Below, piece after piece: positions 43,171 to 52,631 of a stretch of 64,000 bases of DNA. Numbering within the stretch: the first letter of the stretch is position 1; the number at the start of each line of letters is the position of its first letter. The notes beneath the pieces were generated by a model that saw nothing but the letters and a program-made list of their open reading frames with translations, was not told where the DNA came from and made no database searches. Origin of the DNA: Inquilinus limosus (GTDB taxonomy: Bacteria > Pseudomonadota > Alphaproteobacteria > DSM-16000 > Inquilinaceae); assembly GCF_002195995.1 (NCBI RefSeq), contig NZ_NHON01000001.1:197906-261905 (forward strand), given 5' to 3'. The translations under genes and the position numbers were made by a program.

Positions 43171-43911
43171 ATGATTGATCTCAAGGGCAAGCGCGCCCTC
43201 GTAACCGGAGGATCCAGGGGTATCGGCGCCGCAATCGCGCTGGCGTTGGCCGAAAACGGGGCGGACGTCGTGATTACCTATCAGAATTCGGTCGGGCGCG
43301 CGGACAGCGTCGTATCTTCGATCAAAAAGCTGGGCCGCCGTGGATTGGCCGTCCAGGCCGACAGTGCCGATCCGGACGCCATCAAGCGGGCCGTCAACGA
43401 GACCGTCGAAACGCTCGGTGGCCTCGATATTCTGGTCAATAGTGCAGCCATCGGACTGGTCGGAGCAATTGCGGATCTCGATCTTACAAGATTCCAGGAA
43501 TTGATGGACGTCAACGTGCGCGGGCCGCTCGCCTTTGCACAAGCCGCGATACCGCACCTGCCCGAGGGCGGCCGCATCATTTCGATTGGATCGGGGCTCG
43601 GAGATCGCGTCCCGTTCCCGGGTGTGACAGCCTACGCGATGTCGAAGTCGGCGCTCCTCTCTTTCACGCGCGGCTTGTCACGCGAACTTGGCCCGCAAGG
43701 CATCACCGTGAACCTCGTGTCGCCCGGGTCAACCGACACCGAGGCAAACCCGGCAGGCGGCGAAAGTGCTGATTTCCAGCGGAGCCTCTCGTCAATCGGG
43801 CGTTTTGCGGAGCCGCGTGAAATCGCTGATGTTGTCGCATTTCTTGCAAGTCCTGCTGCAAACATGGTGACCGGCACGGTAGTTGCCGTAGATGGAGGCG
43901 CGAACGCGTAA
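43171..43911 (+). CDS. SDR family oxidoreductase (3-oxoacyl-ACP reductase-like)
   Basis: 246 aa, a classical short-chain dehydrogenase. The cofactor motif is KRALVTGGSRGIGAAIA, LDILVNSAAIG carries the NxAG-like strand, and the catalytic residues are Ser141-region SIGSGLGD with Tyr155 and Lys159 (TAYAMSKSALL). It ends with MVTGTVVAVDGGANA, the family's C-terminal signature. ATG 43171 follows AGGG; a start at 43150 is also possible, and the open frame reaches 42961 over the AraC start. NADP(H)-dependent reduction of a carbonyl is expected; the substrate is unknown. Confidence 0.93.
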   Translation: MIDLKGKRALVTGGSRGIGAAIALALAENGADVVITYQNSVGRADSVVSSIKKLGRRGLAVQADSADPDAIKRAVNETVETLGGLDILVNSAAIGLVGAIADLDLTRFQELMDVNVRGPLAFAQAAIPHLPEGGRIISIGSGLGDRVPFPGVTAYAMSKSALLSFTRGLSRELGPQGITVNLVSPGSTDTEANPAGGESADFQRSLSSIGRFAEPREIADVVAFLASPAANMVTGTVVAVDGGANA

Positions 43912-43986
43912 ACCGGTCACGCCGGCAAAGGCGATTGCTTGGTCTCGAAGTGAATGCAGTCGCCCTGTGAGATCATTGGGTCGCCA

Positions 43987-44226
43987 TCAACACAAGCATG
44001 CCAATGACCTCGCGCTGGACGCCGACACTGTGAGTGTTCTCAGCAAGATCAGCGCATCGCGGTGCCTGAACGGCAGGCCTAGACGATCGGCAAGATCGCG
44101 GAGACGCTGAGCGCGTCGAGCCACCAACACGAAATCATAGCCGCGCTGGGCGAGGCGGTCGGCGAATACGGCTCCGATCCCGGAGGAGGCGCCGGTCACG
44201 AGGGCAACTTGTCTTATGGCAGACAT
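43987..44226 (-). pseudogene. Truncated SDR gene (N-terminal fragment)
   Basis: From ATG 44226 the frame reads [20 protein letters not shown]...[23 protein letters not shown], an excellent SDR N-terminus with the TGxxxGIG cofactor motif. Similarity ends near 44077; the rest ([15 protein letters not shown]...) is unrelated and stops at 43987, leaving no catalytic Tyr-Lys. About 80% of the gene is missing. It lies 42 nt downstream of the MDR oxidoreductase gene and may once have been its operon partner. Confidence 0.75.
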
Positions 44227-44268
44227 CCGGTTCTCCAACGCTTTCGCCGAAATCCTACGTGCCGAACG

Positions 44269-45228
44269 TCATGGAACGAGAACGACACGTCCAAGGCGAG
44301 CGTTTCCCTCTGCATAGGCATGTGCTTCTGCAGCGGCAGCGAGAGGGAATGAGCGGTCCACGACCACGTTAAGCTCGCCTTTCGCCGACTGCTGCAGCAT
44401 TCGGGAGACCGTTTGATAGACCTCCGGCTTCTCGAACTGCGTCCCCATGTAGACGCCGAAGAGCGACTGGTTTCCTTGGAGCGCAGGCCACAGATCGAGC
44501 TGCAGGTTTGAGCCACCGGCGTTGCCGACGAACACGAGTCGCCCCTCCGGCCGCAGCGCAGCCAAGGAGGTCGGCAGGGTCGCGCCGACCGGGTCTACAA
44601 CGAGATCGACGCCGCGGCCTTCCGTCAGGCGCAAAACTGTTTCGATGACGTCTACCGAGCGATGATCGATCGCGTGATCGAGACCTTGCGAGAGCAAAGG
44701 TTCGACTCTTGCAGCGCCGGAGACCGTCGCCAGAACCGTAGCTCCCGCGCGATGGGCGAGCTGTATGGCGGCGATACCAACGCCGCCGGCTCCAGCCTGG
44801 ATCAGTACGGTTTCGCCGCTCTTCAGCTCACCCCGGGCGAAGAGGCAATGATGGGCCGTCCCGAATGCAATCGGCAGCGCTGCGGCGGCAGGCATGTCGA
44901 GACCTTCCGGCACCAGCCAGGTCCGGCGGGCAGCCACGGTGCGGAGCTCCGCGTGGGATCCCGCAAGATCGAAGCTCGTGACCTTTTGCCCGACGTGACG
45001 ATCGCTGACATCCGATCCCACAGCGACGATCTCGCCAGCAGCCGCATAGCCGACGACGTAGCCCTGATGCGGTGGAGGTGAGGATGCACGGTTGATCAAG
45101 TCCCCGCCTTCGATGGCAATGGCTTCATGGCGGACGACGACGCCGTCGGCTGGGCATGCCGGATCAGGAACGTCCTCATAACGGAGAACCTCGGGGCCAC
45201 CGTTACGATCGTAGACAGCCGCTTTCAT
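44269..45228 (-). CDS. Zinc-free MDR/quinone oxidoreductase family protein
   Basis: 319 aa. GroES-like N-terminal domain (MKAAVYDRNGGPEVLRYEDV) and Rossmann domain with VLIQAGAGGVGIAAIQLAHRAGATV (AGAGGVG), followed by DHAIDHRSVDVIETVLRLTEGRGVDLVVDPVGA. No zinc-binding Cys/His set is present, so it is a QOR/enoyl-reductase-like enzyme using NADPH. Alone on its strand between an SDR fragment and the Kef-type antiporter. Consistent with the quinone/electrophile theme of the region. Confidence 0.92.
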   Translation of the reverse strand: MKAAVYDRNGGPEVLRYEDVPDPACPADGVVVRHEAIAIEGGDLINRASSPPPHQGYVVGYAAAGEIVAVGSDVSDRHVGQKVTSFDLAGSHAELRTVAARRTWLVPEGLDMPAAAALPIAFGTAHHCLFARGELKSGETVLIQAGAGGVGIAAIQLAHRAGATVLATVSGAARVEPLLSQGLDHAIDHRSVDVIETVLRLTEGRGVDLVVDPVGATLPTSLAALRPEGRLVFVGNAGGSNLQLDLWPALQGNQSLFGVYMGTQFEKPEVYQTVSRMLQQSAKGELNVVVDRSFPLAAAAEAHAYAEGNARLGRVVLVP

Positions 45229-45289
45229 GGCTACCTCCTTGCTTCATGGTGTCGGCGCAGGTTGCCATCGGCTTTCCGACGTGGGGCCG

Positions 45290-47065
45290 CTATCGCCGAG
45301 GCACACTTTGGCCCGAGGTTCTACTGAGTGGCTCCGGAACGGGCCGAATGTGCAGTCGGTCAATCCCCGACATGGCGTCACCTTGCACCTGCTCGGCCAG
45401 CCGCTCACGATCCCGCCGGCGGATGTCCTCGGCTGCTTCTTCGATATCGACCTCGGCAAAGCCCAAAGCTCGCAGGCCCTCCGCGCCCATCCGATAGGCG
45501 GATTCGACCGTCTCGCGGATCTGATAGTCGACACCTGCGCGGATCAGTTCGACCGCATGTCCGCGGTCATAGCTTCGCACCAGGAGCTTAGCCTGCGGAA
45601 ATTCGTGCTGAGCCAGTTCCACAATCTGCATCGCGGACTTCGGGTCATCGATGCAGATCATGATCGCATCGGCTTGTCGCGCGCCGGAGTGGTGCAGGAC
45701 GTCGAGGCGGGCGCCGTCCCCGAAGAAGACCTTGAACTCGTATCGTCCAGCGTCGCGGATCCTGTCGGGGTCCTTGTCGATGACAGCGAGGTCGACGCCC
45801 CGGGACAGCAGCGCCTGCGACGCGATCTGGCCGAAGCGGCCGAAGCCGATGATGAGGATCCGCCCCTTCAGGTCGCGGGCGACGTCGACGCCGTCCATCG
45901 ATGCTTCGGCGCGAAGCATCCTGTCTGCCGCGATCATGAGCAGAGGAGTCAGCGCCATGGACAGGATCACGACGGTGGAGAACAGCGCGTTCTCTCGCGC
46001 ATCGATCACGCCGCCCGACGTCGCCGCAGCGTAGAGCACGAAGGCGAACTCGCCGCCCTGCAGGAACATGGAGGTTCGGTGCAGTGCCTGGTAGGTGGAG
46101 CCGCCGAACAGCCGGGCGACCGCATAGACCACGGCGCCCTTCGCGACTGTGAAGGCGGCCAGCATGGACAGAAGAGGCCGCCATTCGGCCGCGACGACGG
46201 CGAGATCGAGCGACATGCCGACGGCCAGGAAGAACAATCCCATGAGCAGGCCGCGAAACGGCTCGATGTCGCTTTCGATCTGGTGCCGGTAGCTCGAACT
46301 CGACAGCATCACCCCGGCAAGGAACGCGCCCATCGCCATCGACAGCCCGGCGACCTCCATCAGCAGAGCCGCCCCAAGGACCACCAGCAGCGCACCGGCC
46401 GTCAGAACTTCGCGCGTCCGCGCCCGCGCCAGCAGCGCGAAGAACGGGTTCAGACCCCAGCGCGACACCACCAGGAGCACCAGCAGCGCCGCAACCGCCA
46501 CCAGAATACCGGTCCATCCCGCCTGCCCTTGCGACAGCGGCGACAGAAAGGCGACCACCGCCAGAAGCGGCACGATCGTCAGATCCTCAAACAGAAGGAT
46601 CGCGACCGACTTCTGGCCCTCCGCGCCCGACATCTCGCCGCGGTCCTGCAGCACCGACATGATGACAGCGGTCGAGGACAGGACGAAGCCCGCCCCGGCG
46701 ATGAAAGCGACCGGACCGGACAGCCCGAACACCACCGCGCCCGTCAACGCAAGGGACGCGATCGCAGCGGCGACCTGGGCAAGGCCCAGCCCGAAGATCT
46801 GGCCACGCATCGCCCACAGCTTGGGCGGCCGCAGTTCCAGTCCGATCACGAACAGGAACATCACCACCCCGAGCTCCGAGAAATGCAGAATGGACTGGGC
46901 ATCGGTGAACAGCCCGAGCACCGATGGCCCCACCAGCGCGCCGGCGGCGAAGTAACCGAGGACCGAGCCGAGGCCGAGCCGCCGGAACAGCGGCACGGCA
47001 ACGACGGCCGCTCCCATCAGCACTACCGCAGGAGCGATGGTCTGCCCCAGGCTCGCTTCAGCCAT
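45290..47065 (-). CDS. Kef-type K+/H+ antiporter (CPA2) with RCK domain
   Basis: 591 aa. About twelve membrane segments form the Na+/H+ exchanger-like domain (LGYFAAGALVGPSVLGLF, GVVMFLFVIGLELRPPKLW, FVLSSTAVIMSVLQDRGEM, SMAMGAFLAGVMLSSSSYRHQIESDIEPFRGLLMGLFFLAVGMSLD). A cytosolic RCK_N/TrkA-N domain follows, with NAD-binding GRILIIGFGRFGQIASQALLSRGVDLAVIDKD. KefB/KefC relatives release K+ and acidify the cell to protect against electrophiles. Start overlaps the LLM gene stop by one base (TGATG). No KefF/KefG ancillary reductase is adjacent, though a quinone oxidoreductase lies downstream. Confidence 0.94.
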   Translation of the reverse strand: MAEASLGQTIAPAVVLMGAAVVAVPLFRRLGLGSVLGYFAAGALVGPSVLGLFTDAQSILHFSELGVVMFLFVIGLELRPPKLWAMRGQIFGLGLAQVAAAIASLALTGAVVFGLSGPVAFIAGAGFVLSSTAVIMSVLQDRGEMSGAEGQKSVAILLFEDLTIVPLLAVVAFLSPLSQGQAGWTGILVAVAALLVLLVVSRWGLNPFFALLARARTREVLTAGALLVVLGAALLMEVAGLSMAMGAFLAGVMLSSSSYRHQIESDIEPFRGLLMGLFFLAVGMSLDLAVVAAEWRPLLSMLAAFTVAKGAVVYAVARLFGGSTYQALHRTSMFLQGGEFAFVLYAAATSGGVIDARENALFSTVVILSMALTPLLMIAADRMLRAEASMDGVDVARDLKGRILIIGFGRFGQIASQALLSRGVDLAVIDKDPDRIRDAGRYEFKVFFGDGARLDVLHHSGARQADAIMICIDDPKSAMQIVELAQHEFPQAKLLVRSYDRGHAVELIRAGVDYQIRETVESAYRMGAEGLRALGFAEVDIEEAAEDIRRRDRERLAEQVQGDAMSGIDRLHIRPVPEPLSRTSGQSVPRR

Positions 47066-48117
47066 CAGGTCGCCTTTCTCGTGTCGTGGGTGGCCGCCCG
47101 GACGATCGGCGCAACCTCGGTGCCCAGAAGTTCGATCGAACGCTTCATCGCCGCTGTTTCGAGCGAGGCGGTGCTCATCTGGAAGGTGATGCGCGAGACA
47201 CCCCCGAGCACCTCGCCGGCATAAAGCATCTTGGCCGCGACCGTCTTTGGATCGCCGATCAGGAACGCGCCTTCCGGACTGGCCATGGCGTCGAACTGCT
47301 CCCGCGACGGCGGCGGCCAGCCGCGCTCGCGGCCGATCCTTCCGGTCAGATGCGCCCAGCCGGGGAAGAACGCCTCCCTGGCCGCCGCGCCGGTTTCGCC
47401 GACGAAGCCCATTGCATGGACGCCCACCTTGAGCTTGTCAGGGCTATGCCCGGCACTCGTGCCGGCCTCGCGATAGAGATCGACGAGCGGGCGGAAGCGC
47501 TCGAAGGTGCCGCCGATGATCGCGACCATCAACGGCAAGCCGAGCGTGCCGGCGCGAGCGAAGGATTGCGGCGTGCCGCCGACGCCAATCCAGAGCGGCA
47601 GGCGCGGCTGATGGGGACGCGGATAGACGCCCTGTCCCTCCAGTGCCGCGCGGAAGCGACCCTTCCAGATCGGATAGGTCGTCTCGTTCAGCTTCAGGAG
47701 CAGATCGAGCTTCTCGGCGAAGAGCTCGTCATAGTCCCGCGGGTCCGCGCCGAACAGCGGATAGGCTTCGCCGAACGAGCCTCGGCCGACGACGATCTCA
47801 GCGCGGCCCCCGGCGATCAGGTCCAGCGTCGCGAACTCCTGGAAGATCCGGACCGGGTCGGCGGCGCTCAACACCGTCACGGCGCTCGTCAGTCGGATCT
47901 GGCTGGTGCGGGCCGCGGCGGCGGCGAGGATGATCGCCGGCGCGGAATCGAGAAACTCGGCGCGATGGTGCTCGCCGATGCCGAAGACATCGAGCCCGGC
48001 CCGGTCGGCGACCTCGACCTCATCGAGGAGATCGGCCAGGCGATCGGTCGCGGGAGGGAGCTTGCCCGTCGCCGGATCGAGGAGGATTGCGGCGAAGCTA
48101 TCGATTCCGATGTCCAT
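47065..48117 (-). CDS. LLM class flavin-dependent oxidoreductase
   Basis: 350 aa from ATG 48117 (AGG six bases upstream; an alternative ATG at 48138 adds seven residues). Luciferase-like barrel: MDIGIDSFAAI opening, ADRAGLDVFGIGEHHRAEF, RLTSAVTVLSAADPVRIFQEFATLDLIAGGRAEIVVGRGSF, and PKTVAAKMLYAGEVLGGVSRITFQ near the end. This subgroup (Atu2307-like) uses reduced FMN or F420 on unknown substrates. Coupled by one-base overlap to the Kef antiporter gene. It is not specially close to the DszA- or SsuD-like enzymes of the organosulfur island. Confidence 0.92.
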   Translation of the reverse strand: MDIGIDSFAAILLDPATGKLPPATDRLADLLDEVEVADRAGLDVFGIGEHHRAEFLDSAPAIILAAAAARTSQIRLTSAVTVLSAADPVRIFQEFATLDLIAGGRAEIVVGRGSFGEAYPLFGADPRDYDELFAEKLDLLLKLNETTYPIWKGRFRAALEGQGVYPRPHQPRLPLWIGVGGTPQSFARAGTLGLPLMVAIIGGTFERFRPLVDLYREAGTSAGHSPDKLKVGVHAMGFVGETGAAAREAFFPGWAHLTGRIGRERGWPPPSREQFDAMASPEGAFLIGDPKTVAAKMLYAGEVLGGVSRITFQMSTASLETAAMKRSIELLGTEVAPIVRAATHDTRKAT

Positions 48118-48189
48118 GGATGATCCTTGCAAGCTCATTCGGCGGCGCGAAGCGGTGACACGGGTTGGGAGCGGCGAACGATCACGTCG

Positions 48190-49713
48190 TCAGAACCGAT
48201 AGTTCGCCGTGACGCCGATGAGCTTTATGACCTGCGACGGCCCCGTCTCTTGAATGAACGTTCCTGGGTCGAAGACGCCGGCCGAGGCCGACAGATTCAG
48301 CTCAGGCGTCACCTGCCAGGCTGCGGCGAGTTCGACTTGCGTCCCGATGAAGCGCGCATTGCTGTCTTTGCCGCTGCGGACGAGCGCGCCTGAGATTGCA
48401 TAGATGCCGTCGCCGGCGCTCTGTCGCCAATAAGCTGTACCCGACAGCGACAGCTCGACATCCTTGTGCGGGCGGATCGTGATGGAAGGCCGCACGTGAA
48501 TGAGGTTCCGCTGTCCGATCGGCGACTGGGAGGCAAAGTACTTGCCCCTGGGAAACAGGGGGTTGAGCGTTCCCAACCTCGGATCATTCGCATCGTCGTC
48601 GCCCGAGATGACATCGGCCGTGAGCCTGACGTCAGGCTGCATCGGAGTTTCAAGAAACCGATAGCCGATTTCGCCGCCGATCCCCCATCCGGACCTGCGG
48701 TGACCCTTGAAGGTTCCGCCCTGAAGAGCGGCCTCGAGGTTCCAGTATGAGGAGCCGGTGTCTCCGAATATGCGGGCGCCGAAAGTATGCACCAACTCCT
48801 TTCCGGTGCCCTGGTCGTAAACCGCGTTGCGATCTTGCAGGCCGAGATAGAAGACATCGAAGCCGTTCGCGCGGTTCTCGCTCAGCCACTGCGTCGCGTA
48901 GATGCCCCAGAGCGTCTTCTGGTGCGAGGTCCGATCATCGAAATCGCCCAGCTTGTTGTCGACCGGGCGAAAATAGAGCGCTGTGACCTGACGGGTCCGG
49001 CCGGCCAGTGTTGCCTCGAAGCCGTCAAAAGCTTGCGGGACGTTCGGGCCGTAACGCGTGTCGACGAAGCGTCCCGCGCCCAGCGAAACCAGTTTGCGGC
49101 CCGCCGAGAGCCTCAGCGTTGCGCCCTCCGCAATATCGGCGTCCACCTCGACGAACGCCTGCAGCATATCGGCACCGGTCGTGTCGACTGGTCGCTCGGC
49201 GCGGCGAACGCCTGAAATTCCAGAAAGGATCGGTTGCACGAACAGCCGCAGCCTGCCCGCATGAAAGTCGGCATAGGGCATCAACCGATGCCAGACGTAA
49301 CGGTCATCCGGCGCTGCCCCCCAGGCGACGTTGGTATAGCCCTCGTAACGCGAGCGAATTTCGACCCCCGTCGAGAGATAAGTCGATCCATCCGCACTCA
49401 ACGGGATGTACTTGAACCGTTCAGTCCAATGACCCGTTCGTCTGGAGGAGTCCGCGAGATAGGACCAATCCTCTGGATAACGCTCGATGGTGAGCGTCGG
49501 CGCGCGCCCGATATCGGTCGCAACCTGTGCTTGCGCGGCAGCAGACATCGCAGCGACTGCCGTCGCGAGGACAAGGCCCCGCACAGCGGTCAGCGACCGC
49601 TGCGGGCCATTCCAAACGGAGCGACGCGGTTGATGGCGGACGTGGGCTTTTTCAGCGGCTCGTCGAGGCGGGATGACGAGGCCCGGCCAGCACTCGGCGC
49701 TTGCGGAATGCAT
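48190..49713 (-). CDS. Alginate-export/AlgE-like outer membrane porin
   Basis: 507 aa as drawn. After an export signal (LVLATAVAAMSAAAQA) comes a beta-barrel rich in alternating aromatic/hydrophobic strands: STGVEIRSRYEGYTNVAWG, RLRLFVQPILSGISG, TLRLSAGRKLVSLGAGRFVDTRYGPNVPQAFDGFEATLAG, GRRSG-type turns, ending in the aromatic terminal strand GVTANYRF, the BAM-recognition type. It fits the Alginate_exp domain, used by many uptake porins that are not alginate specific. The N-terminal 40 residues before the signal look spurious; the true start is uncertain. Confidence 0.85.
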   Translation of the reverse strand: MHSASAECWPGLVIPPRRAAEKAHVRHQPRRSVWNGPQRSLTAVRGLVLATAVAAMSAAAQAQVATDIGRAPTLTIERYPEDWSYLADSSRRTGHWTERFKYIPLSADGSTYLSTGVEIRSRYEGYTNVAWGAAPDDRYVWHRLMPYADFHAGRLRLFVQPILSGISGVRRAERPVDTTGADMLQAFVEVDADIAEGATLRLSAGRKLVSLGAGRFVDTRYGPNVPQAFDGFEATLAGRTRQVTALYFRPVDNKLGDFDDRTSHQKTLWGIYATQWLSENRANGFDVFYLGLQDRNAVYDQGTGKELVHTFGARIFGDTGSSYWNLEAALQGGTFKGHRRSGWGIGGEIGYRFLETPMQPDVRLTADVISGDDDANDPRLGTLNPLFPRGKYFASQSPIGQRNLIHVRPSITIRPHKDVELSLSGTAYWRQSAGDGIYAISGALVRSGKDSNARFIGTQVELAAAWQVTPELNLSASAGVFDPGTFIQETGPSQVIKLIGVTANYRF

Positions 49714-49742
49714 CGTTCAGGATTCTCGTCACCCCGCCCGCA

Positions 49743-50396
49743 TCAGCCTGCGTTGCCCGGCACCGGCGTGTTGAGCAACTGCTGCTCCCACAAATACGCG
49801 ATGCCGCTGCCGCCGAGGTGATCGATCAGGATCTGTGTCAGTTCTTCGGCATGCTCGGTGCGCGCCCAGTCGCGCTGCCACTCGCCGGCCAGCGCCATCC
49901 AGGTCATCGGGTTCGCGCCGGCCGCGATCATCCGCTGGATGGCAACCTCGTGCGACTCGGTCGAAACGCCGCCCGACGCGTCGGTGATCACGGTCACGTC
50001 CCAGCCTTCGCCGGCGGCCTGGATGACGGGCATGGCGACGCAGACTTCGGTCCACAGGCCCGCGATGATCAGCTGCTTGCGGCCGGTTGCCTTGACGAGG
50101 TCGACCACCTTCTTGTCCTCCCAGGTGTTCACCCAGGTACGGTCGATCACCTCTTGGTCCGGGAAGACGTCCGTGATCTGCTTGAAAAGCAGGCCGCCAC
50201 GCGCCGCAAGCACGCTCGTGAGGATAGTCGGAACGTTGAAAGCTTTCGCAAGCTTCGCGAGCGCGGTCACATTATTGACCACGGCCTGCGGATCATGGCT
50301 GTTCACGTTCGTAAGCTGAAAGGCCTGATGATCGATCAGAACGAGGACCGAATCTTCGGGACGAAGAAGCGAGGCCAGGCCGTTACGGAAGGTCAT
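49743..50396 (-). CDS. Isochorismatase-family cysteine hydrolase (YcaC-like)
   Basis: 217 aa from ATG 50396 (MTFRNGLASLLRPEDSVLVLIDHQ). The nucleophile Cys119 lies in LIIAGLWTEVCVAMP and the aspartate is Asp22 in LIDHQAF; the catalytic lysine position is less obvious (VIDRTWVNTWED). The C-terminal QRMIAAGANPMTWMALAGEWQRDW is typical of the YcaC-like subgroup, whose substrate is unknown. It is divergent from a LysR gene with about 150 nt between starts, which probably regulates it. The longer frame to 50573 would overlap the LysR start and is rejected. Confidence 0.92.
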   Translation of the reverse strand: MTFRNGLASLLRPEDSVLVLIDHQAFQLTNVNSHDPQAVVNNVTALAKLAKAFNVPTILTSVLAARGGLLFKQITDVFPDQEVIDRTWVNTWEDKKVVDLVKATGRKQLIIAGLWTEVCVAMPVIQAAGEGWDVTVITDASGGVSTESHEVAIQRMIAAGANPMTWMALAGEWQRDWARTEHAEELTQILIDHLGGSGIAYLWEQQLLNTPVPGNAG

Positions 50397-50548
50397 TATT
50401 GCGTCCTTTGCTGCCGCTTTGCGCGGCACTGGTTTTGCGGAGACATGCGCCAGCGGGCGACGCTTGCCGGGCGCAATTTGCCGTTCCGTCAGGTGATGAG
50501 GTAGTGCCAAGGTCCGGCACGCTGTGTCGCGAAACGAGGAACGCCGAA

Positions 50549-51442
50549 TTGGACATCGAGGATCTACAGACATTCGTCGCAGCGGCCGATGCCGGGGGCG
50601 TATCGGCCGCCGCGCGCCGGCTCGGCGTCTCCAAGTCGATCGTCAGCCGGCGGCTTCTGCGGATCGAAGCGGAGCTCGGCGTCCAGCTTCTCGCGCGAAC
50701 GACGCGCGGCGCCGCGCTTACGGAGGCGGGGATCACGTTCAGGGATCATGCGGCGCGGGCCGGTGCCGAGATCGACGCGGCCAGGGAGGCGATCCTCCCC
50801 ACCGGTGAGTTGCGCGGCCGCCTGAGGGTCGCCATGCCGCTCACCTTCGGCCCGACCCACTTCGCCCCCGTGCTCGCGGAGATGGCACGCCGGCACCCGC
50901 AGCTTCACATCCACGCCTCCTACAGCGATCGCTTCGTCGATCTCGTCGCGGAGGGTTTCGATTGCGCGATCCGGGGCGCCTATCTTCAGGACTCCAACCT
51001 GATCGCGAAGCGCATCGGGCCGATCCATGGCAAGCTTGTCGCAAGCCCGGCCTATATCGAGATGCACGGGTCACCCGAGACCCTGAACGAACTCGCCGCC
51101 CATCAGGCCCTCATGCAGGGAACGGAAGCCTGGCAGTTCATGGATGGCGACAGGATCGTCACGGTCCAGCCGCAGGGCAGGTTCAAGGCCGACAGCGCCA
51201 CGGCGCTCGCCGCGGCGGCGGCGGCGGGTCTCGGCATCGCCTGGCTCCCCGATTGCATCACATATGAACATGTGGCCTCCGGCGTGCTGGTGCCGATCAT
51301 GACACGCTATCCGGTCCCTCCGGGGGCCGCGTATGTCGTCCGCCCGCCGGGCCAGCATCCCACGCGGAAAGTGCGGGTGCTCACCGAAATGCTGATCGAG
51401 TATTTCGCACGAAACCCGGATATCTGGGGTCTCGACCGCTGA
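50549..51442 (+). CDS. LysR family transcriptional regulator
   Basis: 297 aa. I place the start at TTG 50549: GAGGAA lies about seven bases upstream and the product then begins LDIEDLQTFVAAADAGGVSAAARRLGVSKSIVSRRLLRIE, the standard LysR N-terminus. An ATG-like start at 50399 would prepend 50 unrelated residues. The C-terminal inducer domain is of the CrgA type (VDLVAEGFDCAIRGAYLQDSNLIAKRIG). Divergent from the isochorismatase gene and upstream of pirin, so likely controls one or both. Confidence 0.93.
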   Translation: MDIEDLQTFVAAADAGGVSAAARRLGVSKSIVSRRLLRIEAELGVQLLARTTRGAALTEAGITFRDHAARAGAEIDAAREAILPTGELRGRLRVAMPLTFGPTHFAPVLAEMARRHPQLHIHASYSDRFVDLVAEGFDCAIRGAYLQDSNLIAKRIGPIHGKLVASPAYIEMHGSPETLNELAAHQALMQGTEAWQFMDGDRIVTVQPQGRFKADSATALAAAAAAGLGIAWLPDCITYEHVASGVLVPIMTRYPVPPGAAYVVRPPGQHPTRKVRVLTEMLIEYFARNPDIWGLDR

Positions 51443-51547
51443 AACGAACGGGACGAAGGCTTGTTGAGGAACTGCGCTCGACGGTCGCTCCGCCGCGGGC
51501 CGCTGGGCTCGACGAGTGCCCGCACGTTCCACTTGCCGCGACACAGC

Positions 51548-51577
51548 TTGACGCATCGCAGGGCTAGTCGGGCATAT
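51548..51577 (+). promoter_or_regulatory. Possible promoter of the pirin gene
   Basis: TTGACG (51548-51553), an 18-nt spacer and GCATAT (51572-51577), about 75 nt before the pirin ATG. The -35 is a good match and the -10 is weak. Confidence 0.35.
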
Positions 51578-51650
51578 GGTGGCTCGCCAGTTTGGGCATT
51601 CGCATCGGCAAGGGCGGGGCCTCCGGGAAGCCCAGGAAAGGATGAGGCGC

Positions 51651-52586
51651 ATGAGTTGGAATCCGGCAATCGAACCGGGCTGTCCCGATGAGGTCGGCCT
51701 GGACGCGATCGAGACCCTCATCGTCCCGCGCGCCCGCGATCTCGGCGGCTTCGAGGTCCGGCGCGCCCTGCCGGCGCCGAAGCGGCAGATGGTCGGACCG
51801 TTCATCTTCTTCGATCAGGCCGGGCCGGCCGAGTTCTTGACCGGACAGGGCGTCGACGTTCGGCCGCATCCGCATATCGGTCTCGGCACCGTCACCTATC
51901 TCTATCGCGGCGACTTCCATCACCGGGACAGCACCGGGGCCGACCAGACGATCCGTCCCGGCGAGCTGAACTGGATGGTCGCCGGGCGCGGCGTGACACA
52001 TTCCGAGCGCACGTCCGCGGCGGCCCGAAGGGGTCCGAACAGTCTGTTCGGAATCCAGACCTGGCTGGCGCTGCCCGAGCGTCACGAGGATATGGCGCCG
52101 ATGTTCGAGCATCATGGCAAGGAGGCCCTGCCGGTGATCGAGGACTGCGGCGTCTCGGTCCGGCTCATCCTCGGGAACGCCTATGGCGAGAAGGCCCCCG
52201 CGACCATGTACTCGGAGACCTTCTACGCCGACGTGACGCTCGAGGCGGGAGGCCGGCTGCCGATGCCGCAGGATCACGAGGACCGGGGCATCTACATCGT
52301 CGAAGGCTCGATCTCGATCGCCGGCCAGGATTTCGAGGCTGGCCGGATGATGGTCTTCCGCCCCGGCGACAGGATCACGGTCGCCGCCGGCGCAAAAGGC
52401 GCTCGCCTGATGATTCTCGGCGGCGCGACCCTTTCGAACCCCCGCTACATCTGGTGGAATTTCGTCGCGTCTTCGCAGGAGCGCATCGAAGAGGCCAAAG
52501 CCGAATGGCGCGCGCAGAACTGGGGCAAGGGGCGCTTCGATCTCCCGGTCGATGACCGGGATGAGCACATTCCTCTTCCGGACTGA
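51651..52586 (+). CDS. Pirin family protein
   Basis: 311 aa, a bicupin. The N-terminal cupin has the metal site VRPHPHIGLGTVTYL...GDFHHRDSTG and the stretch GELNWMVAGRGVTHSER, both diagnostic of pirins (His-x-His, Glu). The C-terminal cupin domain includes DRGIYIVEGSISIAGQDFEAGRMMVF. Bacterial pirins include quercetin dioxygenases and redox-responsive regulators. ATG 51651 chosen with GGATGAGG upstream; 51642 is a close alternative. Followed by a second cupin gene, now disrupted. Confidence 0.94.
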   Translation: MSWNPAIEPGCPDEVGLDAIETLIVPRARDLGGFEVRRALPAPKRQMVGPFIFFDQAGPAEFLTGQGVDVRPHPHIGLGTVTYLYRGDFHHRDSTGADQTIRPGELNWMVAGRGVTHSERTSAAARRGPNSLFGIQTWLALPERHEDMAPMFEHHGKEALPVIEDCGVSVRLILGNAYGEKAPATMYSETFYADVTLEAGGRLPMPQDHEDRGIYIVEGSISIAGQDFEAGRMMVFRPGDRITVAAGAKGARLMILGGATLSNPRYIWWNFVASSQERIEEAKAEWRAQNWGKGRFDLPVDDRDEHIPLPD

Positions 52587-52631
52587 CCGGCGCAGGTGAC
52601 TCAACCACGCCAGTTAGAAGGAGCAATTCCC

